A stretch of 64,000 nucleotides of DNA from Burkholderiaceae bacterium (GCA_024235855.1 JACKLN010000005.1:1-64000), one strand, 5' to 3'; shown: positions 1-9,047, counted from the first letter of the stretch. Notes: generated from the sequence alone by a model not told the origin. Translations and numbers: made by a program.

Positions 1-265
1 CGCCGATCAGGCCGGCCACCATCTCGACGATCTCCGGGTCGCGCGCCAGGTCCAGGAAGTCGGCCACGCCGCGCACGCCTTCGCCGTTGTCACCGTCGAT
101 GTGGGCGGACACCAGCTTCTCCGGCCGCACGCCAGGGTTGCGACGCAGCAGTTCTTCGAGCGCGCCGCGCAGCGCTTCGGTGCGCGCTGCAGGCAGTTGC
201 CAGCGCGGGATCAACCAGCCTTCACGCTGGTAATGGGCGATCTCGTCGGCCTGCAATCTCGGCAT
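1..265 (-). CDS. Phytanoyl-CoA dioxygenase (PhyH) family protein, N-terminal part
   Basis: The first 88 codons are present; the gene runs off the left edge. The N-terminus (MPRLQADEIAHYQREGW, then a segment like LRRNPGVRPEKLVSAHI) matches the opening of bacterial PhyH-type Fe(II)/2-oxoglutarate oxygenases, which hydroxylate small substrates in the cytoplasm. The iron-binding HxD...H residues lie beyond the edge, so activity cannot be judged. The start is supported by a GGAGGG ribosome site a few bases upstream. It lies 19 bp downstream of the DUF808 gene on the same strand, so the two may be cotranscribed. The substrate is unknown. Confidence 0.7.
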   Translation of the reverse strand, partial: MPRLQADEIAHYQREGWLIPRWQLPAARTEALRGALEELLRRNPGVRPEKLVSAHIDGDNGEGVRGVADFLDLARDPEIVEMVAGLIG

Positions 266-284
266 GCGTGCCCTCCGCTCGGCG

Positions 285-1190
285 TCAGGCGCGGCGCAAG
301 CGCTGCACCCCGGTCACGCCCGCGAGCACGATGGCGCCGGCCACCACACCGGCGATCGCATTGCCCAGGGCCTCCAGCAGCCAGCCGGCGGCGGCGCCTC
401 CGGCCGCGGCAAAGCCCAGCACCCCGTGGTGCAGCCAGGGCAGACCATGCACCAGGATGCCGCCGCCGACCAGGAACATGGCCGCCGTGCCCGCCACCGA
501 CAGCGCCTTCATCAGCCAGGGCGCGAAGGCCAGGAGGCCGCGGCCCAGCGCGGCGGCCGCGCCGGCCCGGCGCGACAGCCACAGGCCCAGGTCGTCGAGC
601 TTGACGATGCCGGCCACCAGGCCGTAGACGCCCAGCGTCATCGTGAACGCGATCAGCGACAGCACGGCCGCCTGCGTGCCCAGCGGCGCACCCGCCGACG
701 CGCCCAGCGCGATGGCGATGATCTCGGCCGACAGGATGAAGTCCGTTCGCACGGCGCCCTTGATCTTGTCGCGCTCCATCGCCACCAGGTCCACCGTCGG
801 GTTGGCCACCGCCTGTGCCAGCGCTGCGTGGTGTTCGGCGTCCTCCGCAGCACTGTGCAGGAAGCGGTGAGCCAGCTTCTCCGCGCCCTCGTAGCACAGG
901 AAGGCACCGCCGATCATCAGCAGCGGGGTCACCGCCCAGGGCGCGAAGGCGCTGATGGCCAACGCCGCCGGCACCAGGATCAGCTTGTTCAGCAGCGAGC
1001 CCTTGGCCACGGCCCAGACCACCGGCAGTTCGCGGTCGGCGCTGACGCCGGTGACCTGCTGCGCGTTGAGCGCCAGGTCGTCCCCCAGCACGCCGGCGGT
1101 CTTCTTGGCCGCCACCTTGCTCATCACCGCCACGTCGTCGAGGATGGTGGCGATGTCGTCGATCAGGGCGAGCAGGCTGGAGGCGGCCAT
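285..1190 (-). CDS. DUF808 (YedI-like) inner-membrane protein
   Basis: A 301-residue predicted multi-pass membrane protein. The start at MAASSLLALIDDIATILDD was chosen because this is the conserved N-terminus of the DUF808 family; the frame stays open 13 codons further upstream, but that part is non-conserved. The conserved stretch following VMSKVAAKKTAGVLGDDLA is visible, as are several hydrophobic segments (for example LILVPAALAISAFAPWAV and FLVGGGILV). The molecular role of DUF808 proteins is not established. It is followed on the same strand by the PhyH-family gene. Confidence 0.85.
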   Translation of the reverse strand: MAASSLLALIDDIATILDDVAVMSKVAAKKTAGVLGDDLALNAQQVTGVSADRELPVVWAVAKGSLLNKLILVPAALAISAFAPWAVTPLLMIGGAFLCYEGAEKLAHRFLHSAAEDAEHHAALAQAVANPTVDLVAMERDKIKGAVRTDFILSAEIIAIALGASAGAPLGTQAAVLSLIAFTMTLGVYGLVAGIVKLDDLGLWLSRRAGAAAALGRGLLAFAPWLMKALSVAGTAAMFLVGGGILVHGLPWLHHGVLGFAAAGGAAAGWLLEALGNAIAGVVAGAIVLAGVTGVQRLRRA

Positions 1191-1262
1191 GAGGCATCCA
1201 CGGGATGGAGAGCCCCGGATGCTACCCAAGCCGGGTGGCCGCCAGCCACGGCCACCGGGACG

Positions 1263-1475
1263 TCAGGCTGGATCGGACGGCACCACCACGGGCGTGGCGT
1301 ATTCGCGCCCGACCACCGCGCGGGCATAGAGGTAGTTGGCGCGCTCGCGCTCGCAGAGGCGGTCGAGGTCGACGCGGCCCTGGGCGTCGCAGGGAAAGCT
1401 CAGGCCGCGCCCGGGGTGGAACAGCGAGCCGAAGCGCAGCAGGTGGGCGTGGGTTTCGCAGAGGACGGCGGGCAT
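1263..1475 (-). CDS. Small conserved protein of unknown function (70 aa)
   Basis: A 70-residue soluble protein with an ordered composition (MPAVLCETHAHLLRFGSLFH at the start, then VDLDRLCERERANYLYARAV) unlike the arginine/proline-rich translations of shadow frames. I recall similar short proteins in Burkholderiales, but no function. It contains two cysteines and several histidines, without a recognisable metal motif. A longer in-frame extension upstream is low-complexity and was rejected. It lies alone between the DUF808 gene and the divergent HDOD gene. Confidence 0.6.
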   Translation of the reverse strand: MPAVLCETHAHLLRFGSLFHPGRGLSFPCDAQGRVDLDRLCERERANYLYARAVVGREYATPVVVPSDPA

Positions 1476-1635
1476 GGCGTGGGGTGGCAGTGCCAGCAGC
1501 AGAAGTCGATGCGACAGCTTAGGCAGGCGCCACCGGCTTGCCCACGGCCGCGCGGCGCAACCGGCTGTCGGCGCGCGTCGAAGGCGGGTGTCGGCATTCG
1601 TCCGACAGATGGCTTCAGACACGGTCCGGGCGGCC

Positions 1636-1641
1636 GATAAC
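1636..1641 (+). promoter_or_regulatory. Start-proximal -10-like hexamer (GATAAC) of the HDOD gene
   Basis: GATAAC ends 6 nt before the ATG at 1648, and there is no Shine-Dalgarno between them. Transcription would start at or next to the start codon, giving a leaderless message. No convincing -35 box is visible, so this is tentative. Confidence 0.3.
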
Positions 1642-1647
1642 CCGCCA

Positions 1648-2541
1648 ATGACCGCCGTCCTCACGCCCGCCCGCTGCGCCGACGACATCGCCCGTGAACT
1701 GGATCACGCCCGCACGCGGGGACCCCTGCAGCAGATCGTGATCCCGCCCTGTCCGGAACTGCTGGCGCGCTTGCAGCAGGTGCTGGCCGCGGCGGAGCCC
1801 GACCTCGGCGAGGTGGCACGCATCGCCGCCGTCGACGTGGCCATGAGCGCCACGCTGATCCGCGCCGCCAGCGGCGCCGCCTTCACCGGCTTCGCCCCGG
1901 CGCAGACGGTGGGCCAGGCGATGACGCGCCTGGGGCTGGAGCAAACTGCCGCGGTGATGACCGGCTTCCTGACCCGCAAGGCGATCCCGGCCGACAGCCG
2001 CCACCTGCAGCGCTTCTGGGAGCGCTCGACCCTGCGTGCCGTGGCGCTGGACCACCTGGCGCGGCAACTGCCGGGCCTGTCTCCCGACGTGGCCTACACC
2101 TTCGGGCTGTTCGCCCACGTGGGTCAGCCGGTGATGCTGCAGAGCCTGCGCGGCTACGGCAGCACCATCGTCGAGGGGCTGGCGCGCCGCGACCGCACCT
2201 TCGTGCAGACGGAGAACGCCAACCACCGCACCGACCACGCCGTGGTCGGCGCCCTCGTGGCCCGGGTGTGGCGGCTGGCACCCACGGTGGTGGCGGCGAT
2301 CCGCCTGCACCACGACATGGACCTGCTCGGGGCTGCGGACGTGGAGCCGGAGGTCAAGACGCTGGTGGCCGCGGGCGTGGTGGCCGAGCACCTGATGCGC
2401 CGGCTCGAGGGCCTCGACCCCGATGCCGACTGGATCGCCCACGCCGGGCCGATGCTCGACTGGCTGCATGTCGGCCGCGACGACGTGGACACCTGGGAAG
2501 AGACGCTGGCACCACGCCTGGACGACGCCACCCGCCCTTGA
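1648..2541 (+). CDS. HDOD domain-containing signalling protein
   Basis: 297 residues. The sequence carries the HDOD fold pattern: IVIPPCPELLARLQQVL, then VDVAMSATLIRAASGAAF, and AYTFGLFAHVGQPVMLQSL in the centre, followed by TDHAVVGALVARVWRL and IRLHHD. HDOD proteins are HD-superfamily relatives, usually lacking catalysis, that take part in bacterial signalling and stress control. No second domain (GGDEF, EAL or receiver) is attached. An alternative ATG lies 39 nt upstream at 1609. The preferred start sits just behind a -10-like GATAAC. Confidence 0.8.
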   Translation: MTAVLTPARCADDIARELDHARTRGPLQQIVIPPCPELLARLQQVLAAAEPDLGEVARIAAVDVAMSATLIRAASGAAFTGFAPAQTVGQAMTRLGLEQTAAVMTGFLTRKAIPADSRHLQRFWERSTLRAVALDHLARQLPGLSPDVAYTFGLFAHVGQPVMLQSLRGYGSTIVEGLARRDRTFVQTENANHRTDHAVVGALVARVWRLAPTVVAAIRLHHDMDLLGAADVEPEVKTLVAAGVVAEHLMRRLEGLDPDADWIAHAGPMLDWLHVGRDDVDTWEETLAPRLDDATRP

Positions 2542-2801
2542 GGCTGGGGGCGAACCTCCGGCGGCGGCCGGTGTAGGACGGGTCCTGCAAGGCCTTGGGT
2601 TGGGCGCCGACGCCACCGGCCGAGATGGCGGCCTATCGTGGCGCCATGAACGGCGAGAACGACGTCCCTGGCCCGGCGCACCGCACTTCAGTCGGTCACG
2701 CCTGGCGCAGTGGGCTGGCGCCCGCGGGCACCCGTGCCGTTCAGCGTGCGGCCGGTCGAACACCTGCCGCCACGCCCTTCCCAGGCTCAACGGAGAACCG
2801 A

Positions 2802-3275
2802 ATGAACAAGCGCCTTTCGCTGTCGACCCTGCTCGCCCTGACCGTGGCACTGTCTGCCTGCGGCCCGCAGGACGGCGCCGCCGTGGCCACGGGCACGCCG
2901 GCGCCGGCGACGACCCCGGCCCCACCGGCGCCGAAGCCCGCCGGCCAGGCCGGCACCGTGACCGCCGTCGTGCCCATCGTGACCGCCGATGCGCCCACCG
3001 GCGCCGGTGCCGTCGTCGGTGGTGTCCTGGGTGCCGCCGTGGGCAACCAGATCGGTGACGGCAACGGCCGCAAGGTGGCCACCGTGCTCGGCGCCGTCGG
3101 CGGCGCCAAGGTCGGTCACGAGGTCGAGAAGCGACGCAGCGAGCGCGTCACCGGCTACCGCATCGACGTCAAGCTCGACGACGGCGGCACGCGCAGCGTC
3201 ACGCTGGCCAGCAGCGGCGGCTTCAGCGCCGGGCAGCGCGTGCGCCTGGTCGACGGTCAGCTGGTGCCGGCCTGA
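2802..3275 (+). CDS. Glycine-zipper 2TM (SlyB/PcpY-like) outer-membrane lipoprotein
   Basis: 157 residues. The signal peptide ends in a lipobox (VALSAC, Cys about residue 20), so it should be a lipid-anchored envelope protein. A proline/alanine-rich linker follows, then a glycine-zipper pair (GAGAVVGGVLGAAVGNQIGD and a second VLGAVGGAKVGHEVEKR). The C-terminus has the short beta-rich region (YRIDVKLDDGGTRSVTL) typical of SlyB-like proteins. The ATG after CGGAGAACCGA was chosen because it begins the signal peptide. Its last 19 bp overlap the convergent PEP-CTERM esterase gene. Likely role: envelope integrity. Confidence 0.8.
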   Translation: MNKRLSLSTLLALTVALSACGPQDGAAVATGTPAPATTPAPPAPKPAGQAGTVTAVVPIVTADAPTGAGAVVGGVLGAAVGNQIGDGNGRKVATVLGAVGGAKVGHEVEKRRSERVTGYRIDVKLDDGGTRSVTLASSGGFSAGQRVRLVDGQLVPA

Positions 3276-4237
3276 CGGCGCCGACGGCGCGCCAGCAGCA
3301 CCGCACCGCCGGCCACGAACAGGGCCCAGGTGCCCGGCTCGGGCACGGCCACGGCGATCATGGCGTCGGTCAGGATGGCATGGCCGGCAGCGGTGGGGTG
3401 GATGCCGTCCCAGAACAGCGCCGTGGCCGGGTCGCAGCCGTTGACCGCGGCGCCGCAGGCGTCGGTGACGTTGTCCAGCCCGTAGGCCGCCGGATCGGCC
3501 GCCACGGCGCCGACGAGACCGTAGACGTCGAAGATGCGCACCCCGGCCTCGCCTTCCAGCCGGCGCGCCAGCGCCTGGTTCATCACGTTGCCGATGACGC
3601 CCGCCAAGAAGCTGGCCTCGCTGCCCAGCGACCCGACGGCCGGCGTGAGCCCGATGTTGGGCGCGTTCCAGACGATGATGTCGGTGGCACCGGCGGCCTG
3701 CAGCGCGTCCACCATCTGACCGACGTCGCGTGCGTAGGCCACGGCCGTGGCCAACGCCGTGCGCAGCGGCGGTGCGCCCTCGAAGCCGATGGCCTCGAGC
3801 GCCGCACGGGCGTTGTTGCCGCCGCCGGCCAGCACGTACAGGCTGTCGCTGGAGGCCAGGCCGCCGGTGGCGTCGAGGTACATGCCCAGCTGCGAGATGA
3901 GGCTGGGCGAACCATTCGACTCGTCCCGCGTCTGCGCGCCACCGAAGGCGTAGTTGGTGCCGCCCAGCAGCGACGGCGCCGCGGTGGTGCCCAGCGCCGC
4001 GGCAAAGCCGTCGACCCAGGTGGCGCCGTTGGTAAAGGTGCCCGAGGCATAGGGCATGGACGGCACGTAGGTGTTGCCGTCGATCACCTGGCCCGGGTCG
4101 GTGCCGATCAGCGCCGCCACGTTGCCGCCGTCGGACAGGCTGTCGCCGAACACCACGACGTCGACATAGGCGTGGGCGGCCCCCGCGACCAGCAGGGTGG
4201 CGGCGGCGATCCAGGGGCGCAGGCGGGTGAGAGGCAT
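3257..4237 (-). CDS. Secreted SGNH/GDSL-type esterase with PEP-CTERM sorting signal
   Basis: 326 residues with a signal peptide ending near AGAAHA. GDSL-hydrolase blocks are visible: the nucleophile block VVFGDSLSDGGN near the mature N-terminus, a GGGNNA block III and the catalytic Asp/His block WDGIHPTAAGH. The C-terminus is a classic PEP-CTERM tail: VPEPGTWALF, a hydrophobic stretch, then a run of arginines. This predicts recognition by an exosortase and surface or matrix delivery. No exosortase gene lies in this window. The likely reaction is ester or lipid hydrolysis at the cell surface; the substrate is unknown. Confidence 0.88.
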   Translation of the reverse strand: MPLTRLRPWIAAATLLVAGAAHAYVDVVVFGDSLSDGGNVAALIGTDPGQVIDGNTYVPSMPYASGTFTNGATWVDGFAAALGTTAAPSLLGGTNYAFGGAQTRDESNGSPSLISQLGMYLDATGGLASSDSLYVLAGGGNNARAALEAIGFEGAPPLRTALATAVAYARDVGQMVDALQAAGATDIIVWNAPNIGLTPAVGSLGSEASFLAGVIGNVMNQALARRLEGEAGVRIFDVYGLVGAVAADPAAYGLDNVTDACGAAVNGCDPATALFWDGIHPTAAGHAILTDAMIAVAVPEPGTWALFVAGGAVLLARRRRRQAGTS

Positions 4238-4354
4238 GGGTTCGACTCCGAGGGGAATGGCGGAGTGTGTACGCACAGTGGCCGCACTGCCATCCGCGGC
4301 CACCCGCTCTCCCCCGCGTTTCGGGGGCGTTCCGCGGGCCGGCGACCTCGCGCC

Positions 4355-4360
4355 TACACT
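4355..4360 (+). promoter_or_regulatory. Start-proximal -10-like hexamer (TACACT) of the aminotransferase gene
   Basis: TACACT lies 8 nt before the ATG at 4369, with no Shine-Dalgarno between them. This fits leaderless transcription. The -35 region is weak. Confidence 0.35.
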
Positions 4361-4368
4361 GCGCGCCG

Positions 4369-5517
4369 ATGCGCGAGCTGTTCCTGCTCGACCCCGGGGT
4401 CGTCTTCCTGAACCACGGCAGCTTCGGCGCCTGCCCGCGGGAAGTGGTGGCGGCGCAACGCGCCTGGCAGGACGAGCTGGAGCGCAACCCGGTCGAGTTT
4501 CTCGGCCGGCGGTCGGCCAGCCTGCTGCGCCAGGCCCGCGAGACCCTGGGCGGCTTTGTCGGCGCCAGCGCCGACGACCTGGTCTTCGTGCCCAACGCAA
4601 CGACGGCGGTGGACACCGTGGTGCGCTCGCTGCCCCTGGCGCCGGGCGACGAGGTGCTGGCCACCGACCTCGAATACGGTGCCTGCGAGGCCGCCTGGCA
4701 GCGGCGCTGCGCCGACGTGGGCGCCACGTACCGGCGCGTGCCGGTTCCCCTGCCCTTCGACCGGGCCGCCTTCGTCGACGCGCTGCTGGCGCAGGCGGGT
4801 CCGCGCACGCGGGTGGTCTTCGCCAGCCACGTCGCGTCCACGACGGCCCTGGTGCTGCCTGTGGGCGAACTCTGCGCCGCAGCGCGCGCGCGTGGGCTGC
4901 TCACAGCCATCGACGGCGCCCATGCGCCGGGGCACGTCGACCTGGACCTGGACGCGCTGGGTGCCGACTTCTATTCTGCCAACCTGCACAAGTGGGTCTG
5001 CGCGCCCAAGGGCGCCGGCTTCCTGCACGCCCGCCCGGAACACCACGCCATGCTGCAGGCCACGGTGACGAGCTGGGGCTACGCGGAGGGCACGGGCGGC
5101 CACAGCGGCTTCGACGCCTACCTGGGCACGCAGGTGCTGGAGCGCCGGCTGCAGTGGCAGGGCACGCGCGACATCACGCCGTGGTTGACGGTGCCGGCGG
5201 CATTGGACTTCCACCGCCGGCACCTGGCCCCGGTGCGTGAACGCCAGCATGCGCTCGGCGCGGCCCTGCTGCGCCGCGTCGCGGCGCGGCACGGCCTGCC
5301 GCCCATCGCCGACGCGGCCGACCACGCGCTGATGTTCCCGCTGCCCGTGCGCGCGGCCGACCCCGAAGCGCTGCGGCGACGGCTCTTCGAGCACCATCGC
5401 ATCGAGGTGCCGGCGACCACGCACGGCGGCCGCACCTTCGTGCGCGTGTCGGTCGCCGGCTACACCACCGAAGACGAACTGCGGGCCCTGGAGACGGCGC
5501 TGACGGCCGAACACTGA
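4369..5517 (+). CDS. Class V aminotransferase / isopenicillin-N epimerase-like PLP enzyme
   Basis: 382 residues, cytoplasmic. It opens with the family's LDPGVVFLNHGSFGACPREV and contains the PLP-phosphate region (PNATTAVDTVV), the cofactor Asp (AIDGAHAPGHV) and the Schiff-base lysine in ANLHKWVCAPKGAGF. This matches the class V aminotransferases annotated as isopenicillin-N epimerase or cysteine desulfurase-like; many of these have unknown substrates. It is followed after 11 bp by an S9 peptidase, so the two are probably cotranscribed, which could mean a role in amino acid or peptide turnover. Confidence 0.85.
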   Translation: MRELFLLDPGVVFLNHGSFGACPREVVAAQRAWQDELERNPVEFLGRRSASLLRQARETLGGFVGASADDLVFVPNATTAVDTVVRSLPLAPGDEVLATDLEYGACEAAWQRRCADVGATYRRVPVPLPFDRAAFVDALLAQAGPRTRVVFASHVASTTALVLPVGELCAAARARGLLTAIDGAHAPGHVDLDLDALGADFYSANLHKWVCAPKGAGFLHARPEHHAMLQATVTSWGYAEGTGGHSGFDAYLGTQVLERRLQWQGTRDITPWLTVPAALDFHRRHLAPVRERQHALGAALLRRVAARHGLPPIADAADHALMFPLPVRAADPEALRRRLFEHHRIEVPATTHGGRTFVRVSVAGYTTEDELRALETALTAEH

Positions 5518-5528
5518 AGCACATCCGG

Positions 5529-7559
5529 ATGCCCCATCCCCCCCTGAGCATCGACGACCTGCACGCGATGGACCGCGTCGGCGGCCTGGCGCTGTCGCCG
5601 GACGGCGCGCAGCTGGCCTGCAGCGTGACGCGCAGCGACATGGCCGCCAACCGCCTCACCAGCGCGCTGTGGCTGCTGCCGGTGCAGGGCCAGGTTCGCC
5701 CGCGCCGTCTGACCACCTGCGGCGAGCGCGACGGTGCGCCGGCCTGGTCACCGCGTGGCGACCGCATCGCCTTCCTGGCCAAGCGCACGCAGGACGGCGA
5801 GACCGACAAGACGGCGCAGCTCTACCTCATCGCCCCCGACGGCGGCGAGGCCCGGCGCGCCAGCCGCTTCGCCCCCGGCATCACCTCGTTCCGCTGGATG
5901 CCCGATGGCCGGCGCGTGCTGTTCGCCGCCTGGACCTGGCCGGACCTGAAGGGTGCCGCCGCCCAGGCCAGGCGCCACCAGGCCTTCGCCGAGCGCAAGG
6001 AGAGCGGCTATGCCACCGGCGAGGCGCTCTACCGCCACTGGGACCAGCACCTGCCGCAGGGCCGCGTGCTGCACCTGTGGCTGCTGGACGTGGACAGCGG
6101 TCGGGCGGTGGACCTGTTCGAGGGCACGGCGCTGGAACTGCCGCGCACCGACGCCGGTGCCGCCGCCTACGCGCCGCACCCGGACGGCCGCAGCGTGGCC
6201 TTCGTGCACGACCCCGACCACCCGCCGCGGCCGGCCGGGCGCTGGGCCCTGTCGGCCCTGGAGCTGCGCAGCCGCCGCGTGCGCACGCTGGTGGACGACC
6301 CGGCCTGGGACCTGGGCACCCCCGCCTGGCGGCCCGACGGCCGTGCCCTGGCTTTCACGGCCGCACCCATCGGCCAGCGCCACACGGCGCTGAACCGGCT
6401 GGCGCTGATCACCGCCGATCACCGCTGGCGCTGCGTCAGCCCGGCCGACTGGGACCTCGACGTCGACGGCCCGCTGCGCTGGGCGGCAGACGGCAGCGCC
6501 GTGCTCTTCGGCGCCGAGGAACGCGGACGGCGTCACCTGTGGCGGTGCGACATGGAAAGCGGCGGCATTGCCCGTGTGTTCGAAGGCGGCTGGCTGCAGG
6601 GCTTCGACGTCCAGCGCGACCAGGTGGTGGTGGCTGCCGACAGTGCCATGCACCCGCCGCGCGTGCTGGCGCTGGGCGCCGGCACCGGCGAAGGCGCCGC
6701 CCCTCGCCGTCTGGAGCGGTTCAACGACGCGCTGCTGTCGCGGCGCCGCCTGGGCGTGCAGCGCGAGGTCACGGTCACCGGCGCCCAGGGCGACCCGGTG
6801 CAGCTGTGGCTGACCTTCCCGCCGGGCGTCGACCCGGACCGTGCACCGAAGCAGAAACTGCCGGTGCTGCACGTGCTGCACGGCGGGCCGTACTCGGCCG
6901 CCGGCGACAGCTTCAGCCTGCGCTGGAACGTGCATGTGCTGGCCGCGCGCGGGCACGTGGTGGCGCAGGTCAATTTCCACGGCAGCAGCGGCTTCGGCTT
7001 CGCCTTCCGCGACAGCATCATGGGCCGTCAGGGCGAACTGGAACTGCAGGACATCGAGGCCGCGAGCGACTGGCTGCTGCGCCAGCCCTGGGCCGACGCC
7101 ACGCGGCTGGACGCCAGCGGCGGCAGCTACGGCGGCTTCCTGGTCGCGTGGATGAACGGCCACGCCACGCCCGGGCGCTACCGGCGCATGGTCTGCCACG
7201 CCGGCGTGTTCGACCGCGTGGCCACCTTCAGCGCCGACAGCTTCCTGCACCGTCCACGCGACCTGGGCGCCTTCTACTGGGACGACATGGCCAAGGTGCT
7301 GGCGCAGAGCCCGCACGTCGCCGCCGGCCGCATGGCCACGCCCACGCTGGTGATCCACGGCGCAAAGGACTACCGCGTGCCGGACTGCAACGGCCTGGCC
7401 TACTACAACACGCTCAAGGCGCGTGGCGTGGAGGCGCGCCTGTTGTGGTTCGCCGACGAGAACCACTGGATCCTCAAGCCGCGCAATGCGCGCCAGTGGA
7501 CTGGCGAGTTCCTCGACTGGATCACACCGCCGCGGCGCCAGGCGCGCGCCGGGCGCTGA
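5529..7559 (+). CDS. S9-family (prolyl oligopeptidase-type) serine peptidase
   Basis: 676 residues: an N-terminal beta-propeller with WD40-like repeats (LALSPDGAQLACSV, APAWSPRGDRIAFLAK, FRWMPDGRRVLFAAW) and a C-terminal alpha/beta hydrolase. The nucleophile elbow is GGSYGGFLVAW; the remaining triad residues are likely the Asp in HGAKDYRVPD and the His in ENHWILKPRN. Such enzymes act as dipeptidyl or acylaminoacyl peptidases on short peptides. No obvious signal peptide is present, so it is probably cytosolic. It is cotranscribed with the upstream aminotransferase and the downstream VOC gene. Confidence 0.9.
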   Translation: MPHPPLSIDDLHAMDRVGGLALSPDGAQLACSVTRSDMAANRLTSALWLLPVQGQVRPRRLTTCGERDGAPAWSPRGDRIAFLAKRTQDGETDKTAQLYLIAPDGGEARRASRFAPGITSFRWMPDGRRVLFAAWTWPDLKGAAAQARRHQAFAERKESGYATGEALYRHWDQHLPQGRVLHLWLLDVDSGRAVDLFEGTALELPRTDAGAAAYAPHPDGRSVAFVHDPDHPPRPAGRWALSALELRSRRVRTLVDDPAWDLGTPAWRPDGRALAFTAAPIGQRHTALNRLALITADHRWRCVSPADWDLDVDGPLRWAADGSAVLFGAEERGRRHLWRCDMESGGIARVFEGGWLQGFDVQRDQVVVAADSAMHPPRVLALGAGTGEGAAPRRLERFNDALLSRRRLGVQREVTVTGAQGDPVQLWLTFPPGVDPDRAPKQKLPVLHVLHGGPYSAAGDSFSLRWNVHVLAARGHVVAQVNFHGSSGFGFAFRDSIMGRQGELELQDIEAASDWLLRQPWADATRLDASGGSYGGFLVAWMNGHATPGRYRRMVCHAGVFDRVATFSADSFLHRPRDLGAFYWDDMAKVLAQSPHVAAGRMATPTLVIHGAKDYRVPDCNGLAYYNTLKARGVEARLLWFADENHWILKPRNARQWTGEFLDWITPPRRQARAGR

Positions 7560-7597
7560 GTCGAACCTTCAACCCAACCTTGCAAGGAGACCCCTGC

Positions 7598-7981
7598 ATG
7601 TTCTCGCACATCATGATCGGCACCAACGACCTGGAGCGCGCCAAGGCGTTCTACGACGCCGTGCTGCAGCCCCTGGGCGTGCCGCCCGGCATGGTCGACC
7701 GCCACCGCGTCTTCTGGCGCACGCCCACCGGCGTGTTCTCGGTGACGCTGCCCATCGACGGCCAGCCGGCCACGGTGGGCAACGGCGGCACCATCGGCTT
7801 CGCCTGCAAGTCGGCCGCCGAGGCCGACGCCTGGCACGCCGCCGGCCTGGCCCACGGCGGGGCCACCTGTGAAGACCCGCCCGGCGTGCGTGAAGGCGCC
7901 GCCGGCCGCCTGTACCTGGCCTACCTGCGCGACCCGGACGGCAACAAGATCTGCGCGCTGTACCGCATGCCCAAGGCCTGA
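7598..7981 (+). CDS. VOC-superfamily (glyoxalase-like) protein
   Basis: 127 residues beginning FSHIMIGTNDLERAKAFYD and ending in LAYLRDPDGNKICALYRM, the two halves of a single vicinal-oxygen-chelate module. The ATG follows a strong AAGGAGA ribosome site. These small proteins include lyases, dioxygenases and resistance proteins, so the exact reaction is open. It is 38 bp behind the S9 peptidase and probably in the same transcript. Confidence 0.85.
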   Translation: MFSHIMIGTNDLERAKAFYDAVLQPLGVPPGMVDRHRVFWRTPTGVFSVTLPIDGQPATVGNGGTIGFACKSAAEADAWHAAGLAHGGATCEDPPGVREGAAGRLYLAYLRDPDGNKICALYRMPKA

Positions 7982-8016
7982 AGCCGGGCCCGGCCCGGCG
8001 ATCACCCTTCGGCGGC

Positions 8017-8595
8017 TCAGAACGCGCCGTCGCGCCGGGTGCCCTGCACGTCGATGCGCTCGCGCACCTCGCGGCGCGTCGACGACCCCTCCTTGGTCCT
8101 GACCGCCAGCCGGTCGAGCTTCACGTCGTCGGACGTGAGGACGACCGTCAGGCTCTCCGTCCGCCAGCCGGGCTTGTACTCGAGCTTCGGGCCCAGCATG
8201 AACTCGGCCATGCGCAGCGGCGCGGCCGGGTGATGGCGGAAGTGCACGCTCAGCGTGTCGAGCCGTGCCGGCAGCGTCACGCCCAGCGCCAGGCTGGCGA
8301 CGTGAACCGTGCGGCCGTGGCGCTGCTCGGGATGCGTGCAGAACTGCCGGTGCCACGGCGAGGGCGCCCGCGTCAGCACACCGTCCAGGCGCCAGGCCAG
8401 GTCGTGCACGCACAGCGGGCGCTCGGCTTCCAGTTCGAACGCGAGCCCGAACGGCTGCGAGCCTTCGGCCACACGCGGCGAAGGCTGGGCGACCTCACCC
8501 GGGACGGATGAGGATCGCTCCGTGGACACCGGGCCGACGACAGCCAGGCAGCCGCTCAGCGCCGCCAGCGGAAGGAGTGAGAGGAGCTTGTGCAT
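8017..8595 (-). CDS. Predicted lipoprotein of unknown function
   Basis: 192 residues. The N-terminus (MHKLLSLLPLAALSGC) is a lipoprotein signal peptide with a good lipobox; the mature protein would be anchored at Cys16. The rest is beta-rich with no domain I recognise; four cysteines beyond the lipid anchor (in GC-type and CTHP contexts) are few and scattered. The start was set at the signal peptide; an upstream extension in frame is low complexity. Transcribed toward the VOC gene end, with a 35-bp convergent gap. Confidence 0.6.
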   Translation of the reverse strand: MHKLLSLLPLAALSGCLAVVGPVSTERSSSVPGEVAQPSPRVAEGSQPFGLAFELEAERPLCVHDLAWRLDGVLTRAPSPWHRQFCTHPEQRHGRTVHVASLALGVTLPARLDTLSVHFRHHPAAPLRMAEFMLGPKLEYKPGWRTESLTVVLTSDDVKLDRLAVRTKEGSSTRREVRERIDVQGTRRDGAF

Positions 8596-8801
8596 CGGCA
8601 CCGGGCCCGGAAGCCACGAAGTCAGGGGTTGGGCTGTCGACCCTGCGCAGGCGCCAGCACCGCCGTCGCGGGTCACCCGCGCGCAGTCATCGGCCGCCGC
8701 AGGGGCGTCCCCGTGTTGTCGGCAGAACGGGCCGAAGCTGAATGCCGCGATGACTGGCCAAGGCCGGCCCGCACCACGCGGGCCGTTGCACGGACTGAAC
8801 G

Positions 8802-9032
8802 TCAGCGCCGCCGAGACCAGCGCCGGAACGCCAGTGTGTACAGGCCGGCACCGAGCAGCACCGGCCACAGGAAGGCGCACTGCAGCGTCCACCACAGCCG
8901 GCTCTCGGCAAAGCCACCTTCGCCAGGTCGCCCGGGACGCGTGCTGCCCTCGCTGAACAGGTGACGCTTGGGGTGGCTGACGAGGCCGAACAGCGCGCCG
9001 GCGGCCAGGAAGAGCACGATCGTCCAGTTCAT
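8802..9032 (-). CDS. Small two-helix membrane protein (76 aa)
   Basis: 76 residues with hydrophobic segments at the N-terminus (WTIVLFLAAGALFGLVS) and C-terminus (LQCAFLWPVLLGAGLYTLAF), separated by a charged loop and ending in an Arg-rich tail. The two-helix layout suggests a small inner-membrane protein. No homologue is recognised. Its promoter region carries repeated TGTCA/TTGACA elements (9048-9094). It lies 89 bp downstream of ygiQ on the same strand. Confidence 0.5.
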   Translation of the reverse strand: MNWTIVLFLAAGALFGLVSHPKRHLFSEGSTRPGRPGEGGFAESRLWWTLQCAFLWPVLLGAGLYTLAFRRWSRRR

Positions 9033-9047
9033 CCCGGCCCCTTTCAG

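Noticed and set aside
4238..4330. Sigma-54 promoter for the PEP-CTERM esterase
   Set aside because: GG and GC elements with the required 10-nt spacing are not found on the minus strand upstream of the start.
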